A program made the position numbers and the translations under genes. Below are positions 54,843 to 63,272 of a stretch of 64,000 nt of DNA, in pieces. Location: NCBI GenBank assembly GCA_016938695.1, contig JAFGUC010000024.1, positions 1-64,000 of the forward strand, given 5' to 3'. Source of the stretch: Candidatus Woesearchaeota archaeon. Lineage in GTDB: Archaea; Nanobdellota; Nanobdellia; Woesearchaeales; JAFGUC01. Within the stretch, counting starts at the first letter, position 1. Every line of letters starts with the position of its first letter. Under the pieces are notes generated by a model. That model was not told the DNA's origin. It made no database searches and saw only the letters and a program-made list of their open reading frames with translations.

Positions 54843-55841
54843 TTATATAATTAGTTGGATTAAAAAAACAACTCCTAGACCAGCAAAACATCCTGCACTA
54901 ATATATGGCATTGCAGGATAAAATTTATTTGGTTTTGAAAACATAAATAATAATGATATTGCAATTGTAGAAAATATGGCAATGATTCCTGCAAGCCAAA
55001 GTGATGCAGTAAACTTCAAGACAGCACTAGCAAATATTAAAGGAAACGTTATATCGCCTCCTCCTAAGATAGCTTGTTTTAAGCTTGTTTGTTTGACATG
55101 TTTTGGCGTTGGAATATCTTTTGCCGCAAGTTCTGGCTTAGGGTTAGATTCTATCTTCTTGAAATCAGAACATATTTTTTTGGTTTTATTATCATACATT
55201 AAATACAAACCAGCAAATACATTTGATTTAGTTTGAAACTGTGCCATACTAACCATGTGTTTACTTTTCCAAACAGCATACATATCGTATATTGATATTA
55301 AGACAAGAAGCATGCATGCAGAAAAAAGATTGGTTATTGGAACAAAAATTGCTGCAATTCCACCATACATGACAACCTCAGTAAAATTATGAACAAAAAC
55401 ATTTGATCTAAATAATTTTAGTGCAACAAGAACAACGACAATTACAGTTGTGATTATTTTAGCAATAAGTGAAGTCATAAATGGAATCTTTAAAATAAAT
55501 GGACTAAGGGCAATGTAAGTTGCAAAAAATACGCTCATTGCAAACCATGCCTTCCATATCTTAAAACTTCTAAATTTAACTAAAAGCAATACAAAAAGAG
55601 TCGCTACAATTATTGCAATCATGATATAGATAAACGAGAATGATTCATTGACCTCGGGGTGTTCAATTTTGGTATTAATTACCTCAATGTCACTATAATT
55701 AATCTCAATATATTCTTCGCCCGTAGTTTGATTTATTAACTTAGTTGTTGAAACATATTCATTTACAATAAAAAGTCCAACAATCTGAGATAAAAAAAAG
55801 ATAGTAATCAGAACTAATGTTATTTTGATATCGTGCTTCAT
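54843..55841 (-). CDS. Presenilin/signal-peptide-peptidase family aspartyl protease
   Basis: 332 residues with about nine TM helices. The two catalytic aspartates are visible: D186 in I-S-I-Y-D-M-Y-A-V-W (Y-D motif) and D263 in L-G-G-G-D-I-T-F-P (GxGD). A P-A-M-P segment near the end corresponds to the PAL motif. This is the DUF1119/SPP-type archaeal presenilin homologue, an intramembrane protease that cuts TM helices of membrane proteins or signal peptides. Co-transcribed with the JAMM protease. Confidence 0.85.
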   Translation of the reverse strand: MKHDIKITLVLITIFFLSQIVGLFIVNEYVSTTKLINQTTGEEYIEINYSDIEVINTKIEHPEVNESFSFIYIMIAIIVATLFVLLLVKFRSFKIWKAWFAMSVFFATYIALSPFILKIPFMTSLIAKIITTVIVVVLVALKLFRSNVFVHNFTEVVMYGGIAAIFVPITNLFSACMLLVLISIYDMYAVWKSKHMVSMAQFQTKSNVFAGLYLMYDNKTKKICSDFKKIESNPKPELAAKDIPTPKHVKQTSLKQAILGGGDITFPLIFASAVLKFTASLWLAGIIAIFSTIAISLLFMFSKPNKFYPAMPYISAGCFAGLGVVFLIQLII

Positions 55842-55898
55842 TAATGATACAATACAAGGTACTTTTATAAAGTTTTTGTGAAATGTGACAGTATAAAT

Positions 55899-55907
55899 AT
55901 TTATAAA
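55899..55907 (+). promoter_or_regulatory. TATA box of the coiled-coil gene
   Basis: tttataaac lies 25-33 bases before ATG 55932 with no SD between; it rules out the upstream in-frame ATG at 55878, which would put the TATA box inside the gene. Confidence 0.55.
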
Positions 55908-55931
55908 CTAGTCCTTGTTTTTTTAGAACCT

Positions 55932-56501
55932 ATGATATCCAAGATAAAAGAGGCATTTGCAGTAATTGATGAACTAAAATCAATTAAAGTAGAACTTTCC
56001 AATATGAAAGTAGAATTTTCTAAAACTATCGCAGAATTAAAAGAATCCGAAGATACCAAGAAAAAAAATTTAGATGCTGAAAATATAGAACTTCAGAATC
56101 TAAAAAAACAAATATCCTTACTTAAAGATCAATTATCAGGTTCAATTGCAGAAATAAACTCAGAATTACGTGATTTTAGAATTACGCGAAACAGCATTCA
56201 AGATAAATTATATTCTGAATTCAAAGATGAATCCAAGCAGATATCTAAAGAGATGTCTTCCTACTTAGACGATTATAAGAAATTAGAATCTGAAGTAAAA
56301 ATAATTTCAAGTAAGATTTCTGGGTTTAGCGCAACAATAGATTCATTAAATTCTTTATCAAAAACAATTCTCGAAAAAGATTTTGAATTAAAAAAATATG
56401 CATCTATTTTAGAAAGCAATGATAGAGATAAGGTCAATCTTCTAAAGAAAATAGATTCTTTAGAAAAGCTTTTAGCATCAATGAAAAGAAATAGAAAATA
56501 A
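55932..56501 (+). CDS. Long coiled-coil protein
   Basis: 189 residues from ATG 55932. Nearly the whole chain is a heptad-repeat coiled coil rich in Lys, Glu, Ser, Leu and Ile (I-D-E-L-K-S-I-K-V-E-L, K-K-K-N-L-D-A-E). No TM or known domain. Such proteins act as spacers or in chromosome/cytoskeleton-related assembly. Convergent with the acyl-CoA synthetase. Function unknown. Confidence 0.7.
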   Translation: MISKIKEAFAVIDELKSIKVELSNMKVEFSKTIAELKESEDTKKKNLDAENIELQNLKKQISLLKDQLSGSIAEINSELRDFRITRNSIQDKLYSEFKDESKQISKEMSSYLDDYKKLESEVKIISSKISGFSATIDSLNSLSKTILEKDFELKKYASILESNDRDKVNLLKKIDSLEKLLASMKRNRK

Positions 56502-56502
56502 T

Positions 56503-58260
56503 TTATGCTTTATGCATCATTTGATTTATGTAGTTTCTAGCAGATTCAAAAATACTATTTCTTTTTAATTTTTGAGTTGCAGTAATCTCTTCTCCTTCTT
56601 TAAAATTTCTAGGAAATAGTGCAAAATCCACAATTTTTTGTGATGCTGTAGCCTGAGAATTTGCATACTTTTTAATTTCTTGTGATAATACATCTCTAAC
56701 ATCATCACGTGAAAGAATGTTATCAATATTTTCAGAATTGAATTCAATATTATTTTTTGTACAGTATTCTTCGACCTTAGAAAAGTTAGGAACAATTATT
56801 GCATAAACATGTTTTCCTTCACCAAATACCATTGATGTTGTAATGTATTGACTTTCAGAAAGGGAGTTCTCTAATGTTTCAGGTTCAATATTTTCTCCAT
56901 TTGATAAAACAATAGTATGTTTAAGTCTACCGTCATAAACTAATTCTCTGTCTTTGTTGAAGTGTCCTTTATCTCCTGTTTTAAGCCAACCGTCATTTGT
57001 GAATGCTTCAAGTGTTGCAGTTTCATTTTTGAAATAACCTTTCATGACACATGGCCCTTTGACTTGAATTTCTCCAGGTTTACTAAAATCAGAATATACT
57101 TCATTAGTATCATAATCTGCAATTCTAACATCCATACTTGGTATAGGATAGCCAATTGTATTTCGAGATTTTTTACCTCGTAATTGTGCGGAAATAACAG
57201 GTGAAGTTTCAGTCATTCCATAGCCATCTAAAATATCAATTCCTGCTTTTCTAAAAAAGTCTCCCACGTGTTCAGGAAATTTAGCACCTCCTGAGACCGC
57301 AAATACCAAGTTCCCACCAAGACTTTCCTTTATTTTATTTTTCATAGATCCAGGAACAATTTTTTTAGGAATAATGTTAGGATATGCTGCTTTAAAGACT
57401 GCTCTTAAAACAGGATTCATTTCTTCAATTGTATTTTCCAATGTTTGAATTGTTTTATTGTAAATACCTTCCCAAATTCTAGGAACAGAAGTAATTATAT
57501 GGGGATGTTCATTTTTCAATTCTTTAGCGATATTTGTAGGAATCGGTGTAGTGTGAAACATTTCACCCTTTGTGTATAAAGCGCAATATTCAGCAACTCT
57601 TTGGAAAACGTGCCAAGGTGGTAAGAAAGTTAACCATTTATGTTCTCCAAGAATTCCTTCCATTTGCACAACATCTCTTGTATTAATAATTAAATTTCCA
57701 TGAGTGAGCATTACGCCTTTAGGGTTTGATGTAGTTCCAGATGTATATACAATTCCTGCAACATCGTCTTGAGAAACGGTAGGAATTGCTCTTACAACTG
57801 ACTTAGAATGTTCTAAAATTTGAGACGTGCTCATAAATCCATCTTTTTCAAACATAGTAATTATTCTTTTAATATTGTTTGATTTTGATTCAAGAATTTT
57901 TTTTAATGCAGATTCATTTTGTGCAATTGCGACTTGTGCTTCAGAATGTGAAAGAATAAAACTAATTTCATCTTGGGTTGAATCAGTACCTCTTGGAACG
58001 TCAATTATTCCTGCATAATTTAATCCAAGAGAAATACTTAGCCAATCAATTGTATTGTCAGCAAGTAATACTACTCTATCACTTTTATCCAGACCAAGAT
58101 CTAAAAATCCATTAGCATAACTAGTAATTTCAGTATACAAGTCACCAAATGTTTTAACAAATCTTGTTCCATTTGAAAGTCTTGCACTTTTTGCCGGTCT
58201 GTCAAAATTTTCTTCATGAACTAAAGAATCAACTAAATCTTGAAGTGTTTGAGTTATCAT
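56503..58260 (-). CDS. Long-chain acyl-CoA synthetase (AMP-binding)
   Basis: 585 residues. Signature motif Y-T-S-G-T-T-S-N-P-K-G-V-M-L-T-H (ATP binding), D-G-Y-G-M-T-E-T-S-P (adenylation A5) and G-W-L-K-T-G-D-K-G (A8 region) are present. The C-terminus ends in T-Q-K-L-K-R with the catalytic Lys. It activates fatty or other carboxylic acids to acyl-CoA. This is unusual in a lineage with isoprenoid lipids; scavenged acids are the likely substrate. Single gene. Confidence 0.92.
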   Translation of the reverse strand: MITQTLQDLVDSLVHEENFDRPAKSARLSNGTRFVKTFGDLYTEITSYANGFLDLGLDKSDRVVLLADNTIDWLSISLGLNYAGIIDVPRGTDSTQDEISFILSHSEAQVAIAQNESALKKILESKSNNIKRIITMFEKDGFMSTSQILEHSKSVVRAIPTVSQDDVAGIVYTSGTTSNPKGVMLTHGNLIINTRDVVQMEGILGEHKWLTFLPPWHVFQRVAEYCALYTKGEMFHTTPIPTNIAKELKNEHPHIITSVPRIWEGIYNKTIQTLENTIEEMNPVLRAVFKAAYPNIIPKKIVPGSMKNKIKESLGGNLVFAVSGGAKFPEHVGDFFRKAGIDILDGYGMTETSPVISAQLRGKKSRNTIGYPIPSMDVRIADYDTNEVYSDFSKPGEIQVKGPCVMKGYFKNETATLEAFTNDGWLKTGDKGHFNKDRELVYDGRLKHTIVLSNGENIEPETLENSLSESQYITTSMVFGEGKHVYAIIVPNFSKVEEYCTKNNIEFNSENIDNILSRDDVRDVLSQEIKKYANSQATASQKIVDFALFPRNFKEGEEITATQKLKRNSIFESARNYINQMMHKA

Positions 58261-58340
58261 ACTATTTTATTCAATTTAATCAATACTTAAACGTTATGTA
58301 GTCCTACTAAAATGACGAATAAACGGTTTAATTGTTTTTG

Positions 58341-58371
58341 AGTTTCGCTTTTTCGGATACTTTGCGAAACT
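58341..58371. other. Inverted repeat in the gap before the RNA-binding protein
   Basis: AGTTTCGC and GCGAAACT are perfect 8-base arms with a 15-base loop. Located between the fadD-like gene start and the RNA-binding gene promoter. It could be an operator or an RNA hairpin. Confidence 0.35.
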
Positions 58372-58407
58372 GGATTTTTAATGTTTAACGGTCTTAAAGC
58401 GCAAATA

Positions 58408-58416
58408 TTTATAAAT
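58408..58416 (+). promoter_or_regulatory. TATA box of the RNA-binding protein gene
   Basis: tttataaat ends 24 bases before ATG 58441 with no SD; it lies inside the longer frame starting at 58381, so the shorter, leaderless start is preferred. Confidence 0.5.
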
Positions 58417-58440
58417 GACTTTTTACTAAATTCAAAATAT

Positions 58441-58896
58441 ATGAAATTAATGCATGGTATTAAAATAGAGGTATTTGGGAAAGATTTAGAAGATAACAAG
58501 ATTAATGATGCGTTTGATTTTCTACTTCCTTTTGATTTACTACAAAACAAAGTTAAAATCGAAACAGAATACTTTGGTCCAGATCCAGAAATAGGAATAG
58601 GTGAACCAATAACTTCCTATAAAACCTTAATAACCCAACAAAGACTTCTAACTGAATTCATTTCATTTTTAAGAAAGATGTTAAGTCCTAGCCAAAAAGA
58701 AGACATAGTTACAAATGCAAGTAAATTCATGGATGAAGATTGCAATGCATATATTAGATTCGATAAAGAGTCTTTGTTCAAAAAAGAGCTTGAATTAACA
58801 AAAGGTGGAAATTGTTTTCATGTTACAATTTCTTTAGCAGCATATCCAAAAACAATTGAAAAAGCGCGTGAAGTTGTAACACAGCTATTCCAGTAG
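58441..58896 (+). CDS. PF01877-like RNA-binding protein (exosome-linked)
   Basis: 151 residues from ATG 58441. The end (N-A-Y-I-R-F-D-K-E-S-L-F-K, then G-G-N-C-F-H-V-T-I-S-L-A-A-Y-P-K) matches the archaeal COG1325/PF01877 family of small RNA-binding proteins linked to the exosome or ribosome biogenesis. An N-terminal alpha/beta domain carries F-G-K-D-L and G-P-D-P-E-I-G. It precedes the TrpRS gene by 44 bases. Confidence 0.7.
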   Translation: MKLMHGIKIEVFGKDLEDNKINDAFDFLLPFDLLQNKVKIETEYFGPDPEIGIGEPITSYKTLITQQRLLTEFISFLRKMLSPSQKEDIVTNASKFMDEDCNAYIRFDKESLFKKELELTKGGNCFHVTISLAAYPKTIEKAREVVTQLFQ

Positions 58897-58940
58897 AATA
58901 CATAAGAATTATATACTTTTTAACAAACTTAAAAATAACG

Positions 58941-60047
58941 ATGGCAAAATTCAAATTAACTCCTTGGGAAGTAGAAGGCGATATAGATTACGAAAGATTA
59001 GTTAGTGATTTTGGAGTCAGTTATATTACTGATAAAATAAAAAGTTATTTACAAGACAGTCATCCACTTCTAAGACGAGAAGTTTATTTTGCACATAGAG
59101 ATTTTGACAAGTGGATTAATGCATATGAATCAGGTAAAAAAGTATCTGTAATTACTGGGCGTGGTCCAAGTGAGAGAATGCATATAGGTCACCTTGTACC
59201 ATTTATGGTTGCAAAAGCATTACAAGATAAATTTAACTGTGAGGTATATATTCCAATTTCTGACGATGAAAAATTCTATGTCAAAGAAGATTTAAGTTTT
59301 GATAATGCTGTAAATTACTCCAAAGAAAATATTCTTGATTTAATTGCATTAGGGTTTAATCCTAAAAAAACATTTATTTTCAGAGATTTTGAATACACAA
59401 GTATTTACTTATATGCTGCAAAAGTTGCAAAAAGAATAAATTACTCAATGGCAAAATCTGTTTTTGGTTTAAAACCAGAACATAACATCGGCTGGAGTTT
59501 TTATCCTGCGATGCAAACAGCACACATTTTGTTTCCACAATTTAATGTAGGCGCACATTTTACAGTAACGCCAGTTGGAATAGATCAAGATCCTTTCTTA
59601 AGAATTGCTAGAGACGTTGCAGTCCACAAAGATTTCAAGTTTGAAAAACCAACTGCATTACATGCAAAGTTTATTCCATCATTAGCAGGTTCTGCAAAAA
59701 TGTCATCATCAGGCGATCATGTTATTTTTTTAACAGACTCCGCAAAAGAAGTTAAACGAAAAATAAACAAATATGCATTTTCAGGTGGTCAAGCAACAAT
59801 AGAGGAACACAGAGCAAAAGGTGGAGACCCTGATGTTGATATATCCTATCAATATCTAAGAATGTTTTTTGAATCAGACGACCAAAAATTAAAAGAAATT
59901 CATGACAATTACAAATCAGGAAATCTTCTAAGTGGTGAGCTAAAAAAAATATTAATTGACAAAATAAATGTATTTTTAGAGGAACATCAAAAGAAAAGAG
60001 AAGATGCCAAAAAGATAGTTGACCTTTTTTTATTGAAAAATAAATAG
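58941..60047 (+). CDS. trpS: Tryptophanyl-tRNA synthetase
   Basis: 368 residues. Class I motifs are present: G-R-G-P-S-E-R-M-H-I-G-H (HIGH at 81-84) and A-K-M-S-S-S-G (KMSKS-like). The archaeal/eukaryotic type is shown by T-P-W-E-V-E-G-D-I-D-Y at the N-terminus and the S-F-Y-P-A-M-Q-T-A-H segment. It charges tRNA-Trp. The promoter region contains a TATA-like ttatatact just before the gene. Confidence 0.93.
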   Translation: MAKFKLTPWEVEGDIDYERLVSDFGVSYITDKIKSYLQDSHPLLRREVYFAHRDFDKWINAYESGKKVSVITGRGPSERMHIGHLVPFMVAKALQDKFNCEVYIPISDDEKFYVKEDLSFDNAVNYSKENILDLIALGFNPKKTFIFRDFEYTSIYLYAAKVAKRINYSMAKSVFGLKPEHNIGWSFYPAMQTAHILFPQFNVGAHFTVTPVGIDQDPFLRIARDVAVHKDFKFEKPTALHAKFIPSLAGSAKMSSSGDHVIFLTDSAKEVKRKINKYAFSGGQATIEEHRAKGGDPDVDISYQYLRMFFESDDQKLKEIHDNYKSGNLLSGELKKILIDKINVFLEEHQKKREDAKKIVDLFLLKNK

Positions 60048-60095
60048 GAAACTATAAAAATCATATTAACGTATTAACATTAAAAGAGGTGTAAA

Positions 60096-60290
60096 ATGAA
60101 ACCATTACCAAGTTCGTTATTTTTACTGGGAATATTAGGCTTTGTAGTTTCTGCATATTTGACATCTGCAGAATTTCTTGATGCAAGCTGGGGATTTGCG
60201 TTTTGTCTAACTTTTGTAATCATATTCATTAGCTCAGTTATCTCAATGACTCCTAGTGAAAAAGATTTAGAAATAAATCTAAAAAAATAA
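60096..60290 (+). CDS. Small two-TM membrane protein
   Basis: 64 residues. Two hydrophobic helices (about 5-22 and 31-50) with a short loop A-E-F-L-D-A-S and a charged tail. A clear AGAGGTG Shine-Dalgarno site precedes the ATG, which supports real coding. No family recognised. Confidence 0.6.
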   Translation: MKPLPSSLFLLGILGFVVSAYLTSAEFLDASWGFAFCLTFVIIFISSVISMTPSEKDLEINLKK

Positions 60291-60300
60291 TTTTTAGATT

Positions 60301-60600
60301 TTAATTATTTTGCTTACTTGTTCTATTAAATATTTCTCTGCATTTTTTCTCTTTGAAAAACACACTATGCTCTGCACGTTTAGCAAAAAGTTGCATGGCA
60401 AGATTAACAATATTGCTCTGAATCAATTTATATGATTTTGCAGATAAAATATTTTTTGCATGGTCTAAGCATTCTTTCATCAATTCTTGATTTGCAAATG
60501 CAGCTTCTTGCTCTGCAAGCAATTCATCTTTTTTTGTAAGATAAATTTCTTGCCATGTTAATTTTTCATCAGTTCTTACTGGAAATGTTTTGTAAAACAT
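60301..60600 (-). CDS. Small charged protein of unknown function
   Basis: 99 residues, soluble, helical, with K-K-D-E-L-L-A-E-Q-E-A-A-F-A and two Cys. It has AT-rich sequence upstream and GGAGGT (minus strand) seven bases before the ATG, so it is likely expressed. It lies between the TM protein and the HerA-like gene. No family recognised. Confidence 0.6.
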   Translation of the reverse strand: MFYKTFPVRTDEKLTWQEIYLTKKDELLAEQEAAFANQELMKECLDHAKNILSAKSYKLIQSNIVNLAMQLFAKRAEHSVFFKEKKCREIFNRTSKQNN

Positions 60601-60678
60601 TTTAATACCTCCAATCTAGTTAATTAATGATATTAAATTACAAGAATTCTATAATATTAATTAAGAAAATCGGACAAC

Positions 60679-62007
60679 TTAGAATTTAGCATCTTTTTTG
60701 GTATGAACTGCAGACGGAGATTCTCCACCGTGCCAAGTAAATCTTGGTCTAATTCTCATTTGATAAATTCTCTCGTTAGTATCATCAAAGATGACACACG
60801 AACCTTTGTCTCTAGGAAGACTGTTCATTGCATCAATTATTCCTCCTGCTTGACCTGCAGAAAGAACAGAAAGTGCTTCAACATCTAGTTTTGCAGTGAT
60901 ACGAGTTGATAGAACAATATCACTTTGTGTCATGACGTCGCTATGAATTTTTCCGGGTTGTTGAGTTGCAAGAATTAAACTAATGCCTGGTTGCCTACCT
61001 TCTCTCATGATTGTAACTAATGGCATTGTTGCTGCATTGATATCTTCTTTTGCTTTTGGCAAAAACTCATGAGCTTCATCAATTACTAACCAAACAAGTG
61101 GCATTTCTTGTTTATCTGTAGAAGTATCTTCTGCAGAAAAATAATTCAATGCATTCTTAACTTGTTTAAACTCTTCATCTTTTCTAGCAACCATTCTTTG
61201 AACAAACAAATGCATTGAAACAAGTCCAACGATTAATTGTTTAATTCTCCAACCATTTGGCATAGTCGCATAACAAGAAACATCAAGAATTGTGATTTGC
61301 CCGCCTTTTGCTAATTCTCCAATCTCTGTTCCAGCCTCGTCAAAAACTCCCCATCTTTCTGCTGATGTGAATCTATTCTCTACAGCATCCTTAACATTTT
61401 GTGGAGCATGCATATCACTTTGGACATATTCAGTAACATCTTTTAATGAATAACTTGGTTTCTCTTTTTTAATTCGTCCAATGACTCGTTCAATTAAAAC
61501 TCCCATTGGGTCATTCTCATCAATCTCAAAAGTAGTACACCAATCCGCGGAACTTAGTTCTGCAGGCTTAATTGAAAATGGTTTATCCGTAGGGATTCCC
61601 ATCTTTTTATACTTATGATAATATTCAACAGGAGTATATATGACAACATCCACAGGTTTAGATTCAAGTCCCCACATCTCAAGAAGTTCTGGCTCTTTTT
61701 TATTAGGGTACTTCATAGTCCAATAAACACCCATTGTGTCAAGAAATATAAAACTTAAATTTTGTCGTGTTTCAGGATCTAAATCAGCTACACCTTCTGC
61801 AACAACACCCATTGTGTAAGATTTACCACCGCCTCTTTTACCACAGATAAAAAGGACATGTGCTCCTGCAACATCAATAAAAATTCTATTAGAAAGGCTT
61901 ACAGTTTGACCCATTTGAACATATGTCTTACCAAGAAAAAGCATACCTCTATCGCCATACTTTTTTCTTTGCGATTCACTTCGTCCAATAATTACATCGT
62001 ATGCCAT
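60679..62007 (-). CDS. HerA-family ATPase/DNA translocase
   Basis: 442 residues from ATG 62007 (an in-frame TTG lies 12 bases upstream). Walker A is G-K-R-G-G-G-K-S at 56-63. Walker B is V-W-L-V-I-D-E-A-H-E-F. R-E-G-R-Q-P-G and Q-Q-P-G-K form the sensor/arginine-finger region of the HerA/DUF87 (FtsK-HerA) family. HerA usually works with the NurA nuclease in DNA end resection; no NurA is in the window. It follows scpB in the same operon. Confidence 0.88.
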   Translation of the reverse strand: MAYDVIIGRSESQRKKYGDRGMLFLGKTYVQMGQTVSLSNRIFIDVAGAHVLFICGKRGGGKSYTMGVVAEGVADLDPETRQNLSFIFLDTMGVYWTMKYPNKKEPELLEMWGLESKPVDVVIYTPVEYYHKYKKMGIPTDKPFSIKPAELSSADWCTTFEIDENDPMGVLIERVIGRIKKEKPSYSLKDVTEYVQSDMHAPQNVKDAVENRFTSAERWGVFDEAGTEIGELAKGGQITILDVSCYATMPNGWRIKQLIVGLVSMHLFVQRMVARKDEEFKQVKNALNYFSAEDTSTDKQEMPLVWLVIDEAHEFLPKAKEDINAATMPLVTIMREGRQPGISLILATQQPGKIHSDVMTQSDIVLSTRITAKLDVEALSVLSAGQAGGIIDAMNSLPRDKGSCVIFDDTNERIYQMRIRPRFTWHGGESPSAVHTKKDAKF

Positions 62008-62032
62008 TTTATTTCTCAATCACCAAAAAAAT

Positions 62033-62635
62033 TTACTCAATGTGAATATGTTCTGAACTAATAGGAATTTTAATAGATAATGTATTATCTAGTGCGCTAG
62101 CTTTCTTACGTTGTTTAAGGTTAGTTCTCATTTGATCAAAAACTTGTTTCATGTTTTGATTTCCTTCAACATCAAAGTAATCAAAAAATCTTTCAGTTAG
62201 TTTTAATAAATAAGTTCTTCCTTTTTTTATTCTTGTAATAAATCCTGTGTCTAAAAGTTCATTTATGTGTGCGTATGCTTTGTTTGTTCTCATTGCAACA
62301 ATATCTGATTGCTTAGCAGGATTCTTCCATGCAATTAAAGCAAGAGTTTCAATAATTGTCTTTGGTAGTTCTGTTCTTGGAACAATACGTCTAACAGTTG
62401 CAACATATTTCTCACGAACAGTAATTTTCCAAAAAGAATTTTCATTGATAATTTTAAGAGGACAATCTCTGTTGTCATATTCTGATTTTAATTCATCTAA
62501 TGCAACTTTGACTTCATCTAAATCTCTACTTTTAACATACTTTCGTATATCTTCGATTAAGACTTTGTCACCAGAAGCAAAAAGAATTGCTTCAACTCTA
62601 TTTTTCAGTTCCAAAGAATCTGTATTTTCACTCAT
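62033..62635 (-). CDS. scpB: Segregation and condensation protein ScpB
   Basis: 200 residues from ATG 62635, eight bases inside the end of the preceding gene; an upstream GTG is possible. Two winged helices are seen: R-V-E-A-I-L-F-A-S-G-D-K and E-T-L-A-L-I-A-W-K-N-P-A-K-Q-S-D-I followed by R-T-Y-L-L-K-L-T-E-R-F-F-D-Y-F, the typical ScpB core. It forms the kite part of SMC-kleisin complexes. No SMC or ScpA gene is recognisable in the window; the upstream unknown protein is the obvious candidate partner. Confidence 0.88.
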   Translation of the reverse strand: MSENTDSLELKNRVEAILFASGDKVLIEDIRKYVKSRDLDEVKVALDELKSEYDNRDCPLKIINENSFWKITVREKYVATVRRIVPRTELPKTIIETLALIAWKNPAKQSDIVAMRTNKAYAHINELLDTGFITRIKKGRTYLLKLTERFFDYFDVEGNQNMKQVFDQMRTNLKQRKKASALDNTLSIKIPISSEHIHIE

Positions 62636-63272
62636 TCTTTTTTTTTTCACTTACAACATTAGCAAAAAACTTACCATCTTCTTGTTTAACGATACGTTTC
62701 ATTTCAACAAGTCTTTCTAAGAATTTCTCAAGTTCAGCCTTGTCAACCATAGTATCCTCGTAGATTTCATCAATTGACTTTGCTTCTTTTTTCAATGATA
62801 AAATAACCAGATTATAGATTAACTTAACTGTATTATTTTCTGCAAACTTAAGTTTCCCAATATTTTTCTTAAGTTCTAAAGAGACTTCATGAAGTCTAAA
62901 TAAAAGGTCGTTGAAAGTATTACTGTAATCTTGATTAGTTATTCTCATTTCAGTAGGCTCTTCAATCTCAATTGATGCAGGCATGTATTCATAACAAAAA
63001 CTTGCAAGAACACTTGGATTTTGAACTAAAACCTCTGCATCGCAATACGTTGAAAACAAGCCACCTTCAATTTCCTGAGCTTCTCCAAATTCAGTAGAAA
63101 GTATAACGCTATCCTCTTCTTTAGTCTCAATATCTTCTAAATATTTTTTAAGAGTATTTTCGATATGTTCTTTTGGTTTACCAACAAGTTCAAACATAAT
63201 TCTTGATTTTAAATAACCTTTCTCAATTTTTTCTTGAATTTTTTCTTCACTAATTTTATTTACCATTTTCAT
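62628..63272 (-). CDS. Conserved archaeal protein of unknown function, upstream of scpB
   Basis: 214 residues. An alpha/beta N-terminal half (R-I-M-F-E-L-V-G-K-P-K-E-H-I, then A-S-I-E-I-E-E-P-T-E-M) looks ferredoxin-like, a helical middle (L-L-F-R-L-H-E-V-S) and a C-terminal winged helix (A-K-S-I-D-E-I-Y-E-D-T). It overlaps scpB by eight bases and the upstream gene by four (ATGA), so it is in the same operon. It is not an obvious ScpA kleisin, but position and the wHTH end suggest a partner of ScpB or HerA. Confidence 0.65.
   Translation of the reverse strand: MKMVNKISEEKIQEKIEKGYLKSRIMFELVGKPKEHIENTLKKYLEDIETKEEDSVILSTEFGEAQEIEGGLFSTYCDAEVLVQNPSVLASFCYEYMPASIEIEEPTEMRITNQDYSNTFNDLLFRLHEVSLELKKNIGKLKFAENNTVKLIYNLVILSLKKEAKSIDEIYEDTMVDKAELEKFLERLVEMKRIVKQEDGKFFANVVSEKKKNE

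Noticed and set aside
54976-55236. 86-aa plus-strand frame opposite the presenilin-type gene
   Set aside because: Antisense shadow; the minus strand carries the conserved GGGD motif at the same place.
58287-58550. 87-aa minus-strand frame before the RNA-binding gene
   Set aside because: Antisense to the real gene and its promoter; no SD or recognisable domain.
62247-62720. 157-aa plus-strand frame opposite scpB
   Set aside because: ScpB motifs on the minus strand are clear; this frame has none and crosses the operon overlap.
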